A stretch of 64,000 bases of DNA from assembly GCA_051656645.1 (NCBI GenBank), contig JBOGCH010000031.1:1-64000 (forward strand). The letters run 5' to 3'. A program made the translations under genes and the position numbers. Every line of letters begins with the position of its first letter. The stretch's first letter is position 1. Shown here one piece after another: positions 36,484 through 46,044 of this stretch. The stretch is from JBOGCH01 sp051656645. GTDB lineage: Bacteria; Bacteroidota; Bacteroidia; Bacteroidales; Marinifilaceae. The notes under the pieces are model-generated. The model did not search any database. It had not been told where the DNA came from and worked only from the letters and a program-made list of their open reading frames with translations.

Positions 36484-38739
36484 TTAGAAACCACGTGTAA
36501 GTTTTAAAACTCTATCGGGATAATTTGTAATAATAGCGTCAACTCCAAGATTTAAAATTGTTTCTATATCATCGATCTTGTCCACTGTCCAAGGTACAAC
36601 TTTCATATTCATGTTGTGACACTCTTTTACCATTTGAGGTGTTACAATTGAGTAGTGAGGACTATAATATTCCGGTACAAACTCCAATTGCTTCATGTTT
36701 TGTTGAAAATCGGTCTTCTTTTTATCAACCAAATACGCTTTACGTACATCAGGATGCGTACTTTGCAAATAGTTTAATCCACGCACATCAAAGGATTGAA
36801 CTATAAGGCGATTGCCCAATTGCTTAGACATTAATACTGCCATTGCTTTATCGGTAAATGTTTTATAGTCCGGACTGAATACATTATCATTTGCCACAGA
36901 GGATTTTATTTCTATGTTGTAACGCATTGGCGGATATCCCATACGTAAAGCATAGTTTTCCACGCTATCAATAAGCTCTGTAAGCAGTGGTTTGTAAGTT
37001 TTAAGTTTTGCTTGTTGTGGATAGTCCGGATGCGGTTTTGATCCGGTATCATAGCGTCGAATAGAATCGTACGGCATGGTGTACAACTTGTAGTTTTTGG
37101 TTTTTTTACGACTTATGGTATCGCCTTGCGGTGTCAGTACAAACTTTGCATTAAAATACGGATCGTGCGATACAACAATCTGTCCGTCTTTGGAAACGGC
37201 CAAATCCAACTCAAGGGTATTTACCCCTAAATCCATGGCATTTTTCATAGCCTCTATGGTATTTTCCGGCATTAGTCCCATACCACCTCGGTGCGCATGG
37301 ACATCGACACTGTTCCTAACTGTATCAATATATACTTCGCCTTGCGGATTTTTTACCTTAACAATAATTTGTTTCGCTGTTGCAGAAGGTATTGCCTTAA
37401 AGAAAAAGTTAGATGGTACTAATTGCTTATACTCCTTTACCTCGGCCTTATTCTGGTCTCTACGCTTTTGTAAATAACGCAAATAATCAGGATCGGTAGC
37501 AACTACTCTTGTCATCTCACCCATAGGTACTCCGTCCTGTTGCCATGTAACGCTCCATTGTGGCGTTACATTCCATACCTTAGCCACTACGGCATTAGCA
37601 TACTGAGGCATGGTTCCAAGCGGATATACTTGCATTTGATAGTTAGAAGGTTTATCTACACTTTTATAGTATTCCGTACGTTGCTTGTTACCATGTTCAA
37701 AAATATGGTAGCCGCAAGGTGTACCATCACGGTTTACTTGGGATGTCCACCATGCACCACCTATAGAGGCAATGTTATAGTCCATTACTCCTTCTCTAGG
37801 CATGTAGTTTACGTTGAGATGCGAGTGCCCACTGATAAATGATAGTTGATGGTTTTTAAAAATGTCCAATACACTGTCCATTCCCGGTATTAATGTCCCA
37901 TTGTTTTGCAGATTGGTAGTTGCGGGTGCATGCATGGCAATACATACTTCCGCATTGACAGGTATAAAGTTCACATATTGCTTTAACCAATCAATTTGTC
38001 TCTGATCCACAGCTTCTTTGTATTGCTTATTATGTTGATAGATGATGTTATCCAGTACGATGTAGTGGATATTTCCCAAATTAAAAGCATAGTAGTTGGG
38101 CCCAAATTTATCTCTATAGATATGCTCTGTATTATAATCGCCTTGTGCCTTTAAATCATGGTCATGGTTTCCGATTACAGCGTAAAAGGGAATATTTAAA
38201 TCCGCGATTTCTTTTTTATAAGCATCCAATAGTTCAAAGTTGTCCCAACATAAATCGCCTAGTCCAATTCCGTAAACGGGACGGTTTTGCTCTCTATAAG
38301 CAGCTATTGTTTTACGCATATCGTTAACAGACTCGCGAGCAAAACGTTCATGGTGCTTTACGGTGGCGCATTGCGGATCGGCAATAGCTATTAGTACCGG
38401 ATTATTTGCAGCATTTGCAACCGTTTCAAGTTCAAAATCGTACCCGGACTTTTTATCCGTTATTGATTTGTAAAACTGAGGTGCACCCGTTGCATAATTT
38501 GCTGTGTAACCATTTGGTGTAACAATATACACAAAGTCGGCATCCTTATTCGCATCTAGGATATAGTTACCGCGTTTATCGGTGGTTGTAAAGGTTTTTC
38601 CATCGGTAACAATAATTCCCGATAATTGTTCACCTCCGGCGGTAACTCTTCCTTTTATATTACGTGCCATAATGCTCCCGCCAGAGCACAGAATGCCGGC
38701 TAGAACCATTAGGCTTATTCTTAGTATTGAGTGATTCAT
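36484..38739 (-). CDS. Calcineurin-like phosphoesterase fused to glycerophosphodiester phosphodiesterase
   Basis: A 751-residue exported protein (signal peptide about 1-25). Order: MetallophosN beta domain (about 26-105); metallophosphoesterase (about 110-330) with metal ligands in ADPQC, GLGDLCWDN, GNHDHD and SGHSHLN; MetallophosC domain (about 345-475); then a complete GDPD domain (about 478-751) with HRGG (483-486), ENT, LELDLAVSKDG and SHD. GDPD enzymes cut glycerophosphodiesters to glycerol-3-phosphate and an alcohol; the first enzyme could remove phosphate or cleave a further diester. The fusion suggests sequential attack on one phospho-substrate. The middle gene of a SusCD operon; its front half is paralogous to the protein at 43551. 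Confidence 0.88.
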   Translation of the reverse strand: MNHSILRISLMVLAGILCSGGSIMARNIKGRVTAGGEQLSGIIVTDGKTFTTTDKRGNYILDANKDADFVYIVTPNGYTANYATGAPQFYKSITDKKSGYDFELETVANAANNPVLIAIADPQCATVKHHERFARESVNDMRKTIAAYREQNRPVYGIGLGDLCWDNFELLDAYKKEIADLNIPFYAVIGNHDHDLKAQGDYNTEHIYRDKFGPNYYAFNLGNIHYIVLDNIIYQHNKQYKEAVDQRQIDWLKQYVNFIPVNAEVCIAMHAPATTNLQNNGTLIPGMDSVLDIFKNHQLSFISGHSHLNVNYMPREGVMDYNIASIGGAWWTSQVNRDGTPCGYHIFEHGNKQRTEYYKSVDKPSNYQMQVYPLGTMPQYANAVVAKVWNVTPQWSVTWQQDGVPMGEMTRVVATDPDYLRYLQKRRDQNKAEVKEYKQLVPSNFFFKAIPSATAKQIIVKVKNPQGEVYIDTVRNSVDVHAHRGGMGLMPENTIEAMKNAMDLGVNTLELDLAVSKDGQIVVSHDPYFNAKFVLTPQGDTISRKKTKNYKLYTMPYDSIRRYDTGSKPHPDYPQQAKLKTYKPLLTELIDSVENYALRMGYPPMRYNIEIKSSVANDNVFSPDYKTFTDKAMAVLMSKQLGNRLIVQSFDVRGLNYLQSTHPDVRKAYLVDKKKTDFQQNMKQLEFVPEYYSPHYSIVTPQMVKECHNMNMKVVPWTVDKIDDIETILNLGVDAIITNYPDRVLKLTRGF

Positions 38740-38766
38740 TGTTGTATTTCTTTATACTTCTTTCCG

Positions 38767-40257
38767 TTATTTACTCCACCAAAGTTTGGTTTGCATAGTG
38801 TCTCCGCCCATACGTTGGATGGCAACACGACAATTTTCGCCATTGGTTGCCAATGTGGTTTCCGGATACAATAAACGCGTTGGTAATGTCCCATTGTTTT
38901 GTGTTGCCGAACCTATAGATAATGTTGGATGACCAGTGCGGCGATAGTCATGGAAGGACTCATATCCACACCAGAACATTGCTATGTACTTTTGTTCCAT
39001 GATACGTGCATAGCTACCGTTGTACGTTACCAATTCGTTTTCAAGGAAAATTGCAATCTCATCGTCTGGAATTACTTCGCCTTTCAAGTTAGGATTAATG
39101 GAGCTCCAATAGCGAAGTGACTCTGTGATGGCTATATCATAATAACGTTTTGCCTCTGCATTTCCGCCCGGTATTAAACCCAACTGCGCGGCTTCAGCAA
39201 GCAAAAAGTTTACCTCGGTAGCATGCATAATGCAGTAGGGAGCCGTATATGTTCCCAACACTTTTTGATTTAAAATTGCTGCCTTATTTGATGTAGCAGT
39301 AGTTTGCGAGTAGTTTTCGCCACTTACAACACCTCTCCATTCATCGCCAGAGATTACAAAGTAGTTTCCAATACGAGGATCTTCCGATGCACTCATTAGA
39401 TTGATGATGTTCATTGCAGCTTTTCTATTCAAAGAGGTAAAAGCTGTTTCGGACACAACGCCAAAACGGTTTTCATTTGGTGTATCGCCGGTGAAATTGA
39501 AGCGCGCATTGTCCTCATTGGTTTGAAATACAGGATATGCTCCGGGATTTGCAACCACTGCCGATAGTTTTTCCGTTACCAACTCCGGCTTCACGTTCGA
39601 CATACGCATAAGCACTCGGACATAAAGCGAATTAGTGAATTTTCTCCATGACTTTAAGTTACCTCCATAAAGCAAATCCTTATTGCTTTTTTTAAGCTCT
39701 TTATTAAGGTTATACAGCGTGTTTGCCTTTTCAAGATCGGCTATTAAACTTGTAAAAACCTCTTCCTGTGTATCAAATTTGGGTTGCAGCACCTCATCCG
39801 TGCGTGCTTTAAATGCTTCGCTGAAGGGAACATCTCCATAGAGCGATACTAAATCGCACATAAACAATGCACGTAACGTTAAGCCAATGGCTTCGTAGTT
39901 AACATCATTCTGTTCTTGCGCCAACATGCACATATGATCGGCATGCGCTGCCCAACGAGTTAGGTGATTCCATGCATTTTGGTGATCGCCAATTGGGATA
40001 ATGTATCGGTGAAACTGGTCAGTAGTTGCAGTCATTACCGTATATTGCATCAACTCTCCGTTAATACGCCACGTACGATACAAGTATCCGTCAACCGCTT
40101 TAAAAAGCATCTCCTCCATTAAATTTCCCGGCTCCAATTGTCCCATCTCAACTCTGTTGGGATCGGTATTGTAGTCATTAAATTTATGTGTACAACCGGA
40201 TAGAGCCATAGTCACCAACAGACCGGTAGTTATATTTTTTATTGTTTTTACTAGCAT
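38767..40257 (-). CDS. SusD/RagB-family outer-membrane nutrient-binding lipoprotein (SusD-like 2)
   Basis: A 496-residue lipoprotein: the signal peptide ends in LSGC (cysteine about 22). It is helical with TPR-like repeats typical of SusD lids. Motifs of the SusD-like 2 branch include FNDYNTDPNRV, GLTLRALFMCDLVSLYGDVPFSEAF and the C-terminal RLLYPE. It sits on top of the SusC partner encoded immediately upstream (11-nt gap) and captures ligand for import. SusD-like 2 proteins are not limited to polysaccharides, which fits the phosphoesterase company here. Ligand unknown. Confidence 0.9.
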   Translation of the reverse strand: MLVKTIKNITTGLLVTMALSGCTHKFNDYNTDPNRVEMGQLEPGNLMEEMLFKAVDGYLYRTWRINGELMQYTVMTATTDQFHRYIIPIGDHQNAWNHLTRWAAHADHMCMLAQEQNDVNYEAIGLTLRALFMCDLVSLYGDVPFSEAFKARTDEVLQPKFDTQEEVFTSLIADLEKANTLYNLNKELKKSNKDLLYGGNLKSWRKFTNSLYVRVLMRMSNVKPELVTEKLSAVVANPGAYPVFQTNEDNARFNFTGDTPNENRFGVVSETAFTSLNRKAAMNIINLMSASEDPRIGNYFVISGDEWRGVVSGENYSQTTATSNKAAILNQKVLGTYTAPYCIMHATEVNFLLAEAAQLGLIPGGNAEAKRYYDIAITESLRYWSSINPNLKGEVIPDDEIAIFLENELVTYNGSYARIMEQKYIAMFWCGYESFHDYRRTGHPTLSIGSATQNNGTLPTRLLYPETTLATNGENCRVAIQRMGGDTMQTKLWWSK

Positions 40258-40268
40258 AATTGTTTCTT

Positions 40269-43200
40269 TTAGAACTGAACTTTAAAGTTTAAACCATAAG
40301 TACGCGTTAACGGATAAGCACCTACTTCGATACCTTTACTTATTGACGACCCGTTCATTGTTGCCGCTTCAGGATCGTACTGCGGGAAGTTTGTTATACA
40401 GAATAGGTTTGTGGCATATACGCCTAAGGACGCTCCTTCAAGGAAACGAATGTTTTGTACCACTTTTTTAGGAAGCGAGAAATCCAAACGTGCTTCTTTG
40501 AATTTTAGGAATGAGGTTGAGAATGTATTCATCTCAGCATTGTCTCTGTTCCATACGCGTTTATTGTAATAATCCTGTATATCCGATGTAATGGTAGTGT
40601 TTTGAGTATACACTCCGGTTGCTTCGTTGTAGTTTACTCCGGCATGTACTAAACCGTCATAGCGCCCAGGAAGAGAGTTTTTAAGTTTTCCCTGATAACT
40701 AAGAATTGAGTTTGTTACGGAATAGCATTTCCCACCCATTTGTCCGTTAAATACCATGGTTAGGGATAGGTTTTTATATCGTAAGGTATGTGTCATACCG
40801 CCTTTCCAATCGGGGAATATTGAACCTAGACGTTGTTTTTCTGTATCGATAACCGGTAATCCATCTGCATCCACAATCACTTGGCCACCACAGTTCACGG
40901 TGTTACCTTTATTGTCAACCACAACGGCATCCTTTGGAGCGCGTTTCCATCCCATACCGTAAATAGATCCCAAATCCTCTCCCGGATAAGCATAAATGTA
41001 CACACGGCTACCAACGGTGTTAGATCTGTTCATTTGCCATACGTCCACACCCGGTGCCAACTCTACTAGTTTGTTCCAGTTTTTAGACCAGTTAACGGAG
41101 ACATCCCAGTTGAAGCGTTTGGTACGGATAGGTGTAACTTTAGCCATGATTTCAATACCTTGGTTATTTACCTCACCCGCGTTTACCATTTGCGACGTTG
41201 CCCCTGTAATTTGATCCATAGGCACTGTGATGATTTGATTTGTTGTAGAAGCATTGTAATATGCGATGTCAAAACTTACTCTGTTATTAAATAAGCGTGC
41301 ATCAATTCCGGCTTCATAGCTTCGTACATTTTCAGGCTTTAGGTTATAGTTATTCATATCGCCAGGCATATAGAACGAGCTGGCAAATTCACTATTACCG
41401 TAGTAGTGCATTAGTTTATAAGGGTCGGTGTCATTACCTACGTTGGCCCATGATAAACGTCCTTTTAGCATATTTACCCATGGAGCATTGGTTTCAAAGT
41501 TAAACACTTGGTCAAAAAGGATACTTGCGCTAACGGAAGGATAGAAATAGGAGTTATTGCCACTTGCCAGTGCACTTGACCAGTCATTACGACCTGTAAC
41601 ATCCAGGTAAAGCATTGAACGCCATCCCAAAGATAGTGTTCCGTAGAAGCTGTTTATGGATTTATTTGTTCGTGCCGAATTTACGATATAAGGCGATGCT
41701 GAGTTTGCAATGTTATATACTCCGGGAAGGTCAAGCTTTTCACAAGATATTTGATGATTGGAGTAGTTGTTGACCATATTATTCCCTCCTACCATAACAT
41801 TTATGGCAAGATCGCCCGCTTGCTTATCATACATAAGCATAAAGTCATTGTTCATTTCATAACGACGTATTACCTGCTCTTTGTAGAAACCGTCAATGTA
41901 TTTGATAGACTCCTTAGGCTTTTGTTGTGTACGGAATTCATCGCTAAAGTCAATTCCTGAACGTACGGTAAGTTTCAGATTTTTGGCCAATTGCGCGTCT
42001 ACAGAGATGTTTCCATATACACGATTACGACTCATTGAGTTTAGTTGCTCATACACTTGCATGTATGGGTTATCTGTTAAGTAATTAAGATTCTCTTTAT
42101 TGTTTACAGACTCTCGTGTAATGCGTTTGTTTACCCACTCGTCATAGTACCAACTAATGTCCGCATTGTTTGCGTTCCACATTAAGGTGTACATAGGCGA
42201 TGCCTCACTGTATCCTGTCATTGGCAAATTATCGCTTTGTTTACGTAGGTAGTTTATTTTAGCCGATGAGTTAATGTATTTATTGAGCTTGGTATTCACG
42301 GCCAACGATACGGCTTGATTGGTGTATCCTGTATTGGGAATAATCCAATCATTACGTGTATCTGTAAATGACAGGCGATAAGAGGTTCCCTTACCATCAT
42401 TTCCATCAATAGATAATGTATTTTTAAATGTTGTACCCGTTTGGAAGAATCCTTTATACCAATCACGAGCTACCCACGGTAGTTTTTCATAGGTACCGTC
42501 CTCCCAATTGCGCGAAGCATATTGATAAAACATTTGCCCTTGATAGCGTGGACCAAAAGCGTATCGGCTATGATTTCTTGTAGCTGTTTCATTCTCCAGA
42601 GTTAGCTCCGGTTTTTTTATAGTCCAGAACGAGTAGTCTCTTTGCGAACTACTACCTGCTCCATATTCCTCCTGAAAATCGGGCCAATAACCTGCTTGCT
42701 CAAAAGTTGAAGAGAAACTATAACTTACACCAATCCCTTTGGTTTTACGTCCGCTCTTTGTTGTAATTACAATTGCACCATTGGCAGCACGCGAACCGTA
42801 TAGAGCCGTTGCTGATGGACCTTTTAGGACGGAGACACTTTCAATATCATCCGGATTTAAGTCACTCGCTCCATTCCCAAAATCCACAGGTGCGTCAACA
42901 TCCGTGTAGGACGATGCGGAGGTACTTGCGGTCATTGAACTGGAAATGGGTATTCCATCCACTACAATTAACGCTTCGTTACTATTGTGTGATAAGGAAC
43001 CCTCTCCACGCAATGTTACACGTATAGAGCCTCCGGGGCCTGTGGATGCTTGATCTAAGTTCAAACCGGCTACTTTTCCGTTTAGGGAGTTTAGCCAGTT
43101 ACTTGATACGGTACTTGTAATTTCGTCCCCATCAATCTTGGAAATAGAATATCCTAAGGCTTTTTCCTGACGCGACATACCCAATGCGGTTACTACAACC

Positions 43201-43520
43201 TCATCCATTTGCACGATGTCCTCGCGTAACGTTATGTTTAGATTTTTTTGATCTATAATTTTTACTTCCTGAGTCTTGTAGCCTAATGAGCTAAACAACA
43301 CTATTTGTCCCTTTGCTACTTTAAGGGTGTAAGCCCCATTAATATCTGAGACAGTACCTGTGGTTTCGCCTTTTATCATTGCTACAACACCAATAAGCGG
43401 TGTTGTTCCGTCGGGTTCAAAGATCACGCCCGAAAGATCCCATTGTTGCGCACTACAGAATAGTGCCGGCAACAAAAGAGAGAAAGTTATAAACAGCCGT
43501 TTTAATATATGAATACTCAT
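40269..43520 (-). CDS. SusC/RagA-family TonB-dependent outer-membrane transporter
   Basis: A 1083-residue beta-barrel transporter: signal peptide (about 1-24), carboxypeptidase-D-like regulatory domain (about 28-105, GVVAMIKGETTGTVSDINGAY), plug domain (about 115-235, with GLNLDQASTGPGGSI and the SusC hallmark ALYGSRAANGAIVITTK), then the barrel to the end (…GLNFKVQF). No STN signalling domain is present, so unlike the second SusC at 54277 it should not signal to a sigma factor. It forms a complex with the SusD-like protein encoded 11 nt downstream, and a phosphoesterase gene lies 30 nt upstream in the same operon. Confidence 0.95.
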   Translation of the reverse strand: MSIHILKRLFITFSLLLPALFCSAQQWDLSGVIFEPDGTTPLIGVVAMIKGETTGTVSDINGAYTLKVAKGQIVLFSSLGYKTQEVKIIDQKNLNITLREDIVQMDEVVVTALGMSRQEKALGYSISKIDGDEITSTVSSNWLNSLNGKVAGLNLDQASTGPGGSIRVTLRGEGSLSHNSNEALIVVDGIPISSSMTASTSASSYTDVDAPVDFGNGASDLNPDDIESVSVLKGPSATALYGSRAANGAIVITTKSGRKTKGIGVSYSFSSTFEQAGYWPDFQEEYGAGSSSQRDYSFWTIKKPELTLENETATRNHSRYAFGPRYQGQMFYQYASRNWEDGTYEKLPWVARDWYKGFFQTGTTFKNTLSIDGNDGKGTSYRLSFTDTRNDWIIPNTGYTNQAVSLAVNTKLNKYINSSAKINYLRKQSDNLPMTGYSEASPMYTLMWNANNADISWYYDEWVNKRITRESVNNKENLNYLTDNPYMQVYEQLNSMSRNRVYGNISVDAQLAKNLKLTVRSGIDFSDEFRTQQKPKESIKYIDGFYKEQVIRRYEMNNDFMLMYDKQAGDLAINVMVGGNNMVNNYSNHQISCEKLDLPGVYNIANSASPYIVNSARTNKSINSFYGTLSLGWRSMLYLDVTGRNDWSSALASGNNSYFYPSVSASILFDQVFNFETNAPWVNMLKGRLSWANVGNDTDPYKLMHYYGNSEFASSFYMPGDMNNYNLKPENVRSYEAGIDARLFNNRVSFDIAYYNASTTNQIITVPMDQITGATSQMVNAGEVNNQGIEIMAKVTPIRTKRFNWDVSVNWSKNWNKLVELAPGVDVWQMNRSNTVGSRVYIYAYPGEDLGSIYGMGWKRAPKDAVVVDNKGNTVNCGGQVIVDADGLPVIDTEKQRLGSIFPDWKGGMTHTLRYKNLSLTMVFNGQMGGKCYSVTNSILSYQGKLKNSLPGRYDGLVHAGVNYNEATGVYTQNTTITSDIQDYYNKRVWNRDNAEMNTFSTSFLKFKEARLDFSLPKKVVQNIRFLEGASLGVYATNLFCITNFPQYDPEAATMNGSSISKGIEVGAYPLTRTYGLNFKVQF

Positions 43521-43550
43521 TACTATTAATTTTATGTGGTATAATTATTG

Positions 43551-45446
43551 TTAACGCATTGATGTGGTAAACTCTTTTGGACGCACCATTAACTCCTCAA
43601 ATTGTTGCCCAAATCTGTTGGTTACTTTGACTGTAATTGGCGTATTGGGTTGAGAAGCGGTAGCTTTAAAGAAGTGAATATTTCGGTCTGTAACAAAGTC
43701 CGACGTTTCGCCTAAATAAGATATTTGGTGAAGCGGATCCTTAGTGTAAACAGGTTGCACATCTAATGCTACGCTACCTTCCAAAATCTCCACCTTCCAT
43801 TCGGGATCCCAGCCCCACACATTAACTAGCAACTCATTACTTCCGGGAGTTCCGCCATTAGCTGCAGTAATGGTATTTAAATCATATACTCTAAATTGGT
43901 AATTATCAGACATTCCCATTCCCTTGTAGTTCCATTTAATGTCCCGACCAGTCACTTGGAATGTAGCATAACCGCCCGGCGAGCCGTCCTTACATATATG
44001 TTGATTGTTCCATGTTCCCGTCCACCACCAGGTTGCCGACACAGCAGCGATATTCAATTCTAGAATATTCTTACGCCCGCCATTGGCATTCTTATGAGTA
44101 TGTCCTGTAACCACTATAACCTTGTCAAATGCAGAAAAACAATCCTCTAATGCCTCCGTATGGGCTGCGGATTTTAAGGCGGGCTGTAAGTTTGGTATAC
44201 TACCGTTCCATCCGCTATATCTATACAACTGACAATGCATTGCAACAACGATGGGGGTAGATTTATCAGTAATTGTGGCTAAATCCTTTTTCAACCATTC
44301 TAATTGTATTGGGTCAATGGCTCTGTCATATGATCGATCACCACTCTTTCCATCCGTTCCACCTACGTTTTTATAGATTACATTATCCAAAACAATATAA
44401 TGCACATCACCTAGGTTGAAGGAATAATAATTAGGACCTATTAGCTCTCTATAAGAGACCTCCGCACCTTTATCGTCCGCTACATACGGATCATTGTCAT
44501 GATTTCCCTGCACATGAAACATGGGCCAAGGAAAAGCGCTTATGGTTTTCTTATACTCGCTTATGGCATATTTATTACTATACCAATAAGCATCCCATGT
44601 CATATCGCCTAAGTTAAAGCCATATACATTGGTGTTATTGGCTTCCAAGCGAGCACCGTACTCCTTGACATCTGACAAAAACGACTGGAATTGAGTAATA
44701 TCATTATTTCTATTTGCTAAGTGCATATCAGCACAGAATATCAATGCATGATTTGTAGTATTGTGAGGTCGTAATGCAAAATTAAGCTCCTCTACCTCAT
44801 CCGCATTTTTAGAAGTATGCTTATAAAAAAGTGGGAATACCGACTCTTGCTTTACCATATAGCCCGATGGCATACTTACAAATACATAGCCTAAATCCTT
44901 CATTGACTCTATTCTGTAAACACCTTCAGCATCTGTTACCACAACATGTTCACCATCGGATACGGCTACTCCGCTAATACCTTTTCCATTAGCATAAACA
45001 CGTCCCATAATGGTTTCGTTCCCTGTGGCGGCAAGGTGCTCAAAAGGGAAGATAGCAATATTCAATGTCCCCAAACGTTGCTTTTTATTACCACGAAGTA
45101 AATGCAATTCATAAACCCCATCCTTCATTATGGATGGCAGTGTTACCGTTGCAGATAAACTAGTATACTCATCAATTGTTAGGATATGCTCCTCACCAGA
45201 CTTAAACAATACACGGTCCGACGCTTGAAACCCTTTACCTTGTATTACTAATTGCGACTTATCCGGATAGAACTCCATCTCTGTTTGTGGAAGATAGATG
45301 TTGGTTATCATTACCGGATAGGACACTTCCGGTAATCTCTCTGATGACTTATCATCATCACTACATGCATAAATAAAACTTGTAAACAGTAGGATCATAG
45401 CACACCACAATTTACCTTTCATGCTAATTTTCTTGTTGAATTTCAT
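43551..45446 (-). CDS. Calcineurin-like phosphoesterase lipoprotein
   Basis: A predicted lipoprotein of about 631 residues. The frame opens at 45518, but the ATG at 45446 gives a normal signal peptide ending FIYAC. Domains: IPT/TIG-like beta-sandwich (about 40-130, KSQLVIQGKGFQASDRVLF), MetallophosN (about 145-215), metallophosphoesterase (about 225-450) with FCADMHL, GFNLGDMTWD, QGNHDND and TGHTHKN, and a MetallophosC domain to the end. The motif FNLG(N/D)(I/V)HYIVLDN is shared with the fusion protein at 36484, so the two are paralogues. As first gene of the SusCD operon it probably acts at the outer surface. The phosphate ester it cleaves is unknown. Confidence 0.88.
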   Translation of the reverse strand: MKFNKKISMKGKLWCAMILLFTSFIYACSDDDKSSERLPEVSYPVMITNIYLPQTEMEFYPDKSQLVIQGKGFQASDRVLFKSGEEHILTIDEYTSLSATVTLPSIMKDGVYELHLLRGNKKQRLGTLNIAIFPFEHLAATGNETIMGRVYANGKGISGVAVSDGEHVVVTDAEGVYRIESMKDLGYVFVSMPSGYMVKQESVFPLFYKHTSKNADEVEELNFALRPHNTTNHALIFCADMHLANRNNDITQFQSFLSDVKEYGARLEANNTNVYGFNLGDMTWDAYWYSNKYAISEYKKTISAFPWPMFHVQGNHDNDPYVADDKGAEVSYRELIGPNYYSFNLGDVHYIVLDNVIYKNVGGTDGKSGDRSYDRAIDPIQLEWLKKDLATITDKSTPIVVAMHCQLYRYSGWNGSIPNLQPALKSAAHTEALEDCFSAFDKVIVVTGHTHKNANGGRKNILELNIAAVSATWWWTGTWNNQHICKDGSPGGYATFQVTGRDIKWNYKGMGMSDNYQFRVYDLNTITAANGGTPGSNELLVNVWGWDPEWKVEILEGSVALDVQPVYTKDPLHQISYLGETSDFVTDRNIHFFKATASQPNTPITVKVTNRFGQQFEELMVRPKEFTTSMR

Positions 45447-45523
45447 ATTTTCTCCGTTAAATACTATATCAAAGTTTCGTAAATGAAAATAATTATATGT
45501 ATAAATCACATCACACAAGAGGC

Positions 45524-45547
45524 ATGTTTGTTATAAATAACAAACAT
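45524..45547. promoter_or_regulatory. Perfect palindrome upstream of the phosphoesterase SusCD operon (candidate operator)
   Basis: ATGTTTGTTA, a 4-nt spacer TAAA, then TAACAAACAT: a perfect 10-bp inverted repeat about 80 nt upstream of the first start. No clear TTTG/TAnnTTTG promoter was found beside it. Apart from this and the terminator at 45936-45976, the 45447-46044 interval shows nothing recognisable. Confidence 0.5.
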
Positions 45548-45935
45548 TACTTTAAAAGATGAAACAAAAATAAACTATTTTTTCAAATCTGAGTACTTTG
45601 TAGCTATTTTATCGAAGAAAAAGATAACTTATTATATTAATATTTAACTATTTCGAAAACACAGCCATTTAATTATCTTCGTTTTTGTAAAATAATATTC
45701 GTTTATATAAATTCACACTTTCGTTACCACAATGTATATTTCCAAATAAAACCTACGCCTCCATTGTCAAAAAATTATTTCAATTTCACTATATCCGTAA
45801 TATTATGCGGCAAGTATAGAGCTATTATGTAACCTTACTGTAACTATTGTGTTACTATTTTATTAAGAAACCGGATACAGAATGAGACAATACAGCCCTT
45901 TCTACTTGCATTTTGGAAAGCATTTAGTACTGTAT

Positions 45936-45976
45936 ACAAAACTCCCTTACTATGTCTCTGCAACATAATAAGGGAG
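45936..45976 (-). terminator. Terminator after the sigma/SusCD/TldD-TldE run
   Basis: The stem CTCCCTTACTATG (45942-45954) with CATAATAAGGGAG (45964-45976), one mismatch and a 9-nt loop, is followed by TTTT on the minus strand, about 70 nt after the last stop. Confidence 0.75.
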
Positions 45977-46044
45977 ATAGTTGTGTCCGCCCAGAACGAG
46001 CGAACGATTTCTGGCTATGCTAATTACAATTCAACTACAAACGT

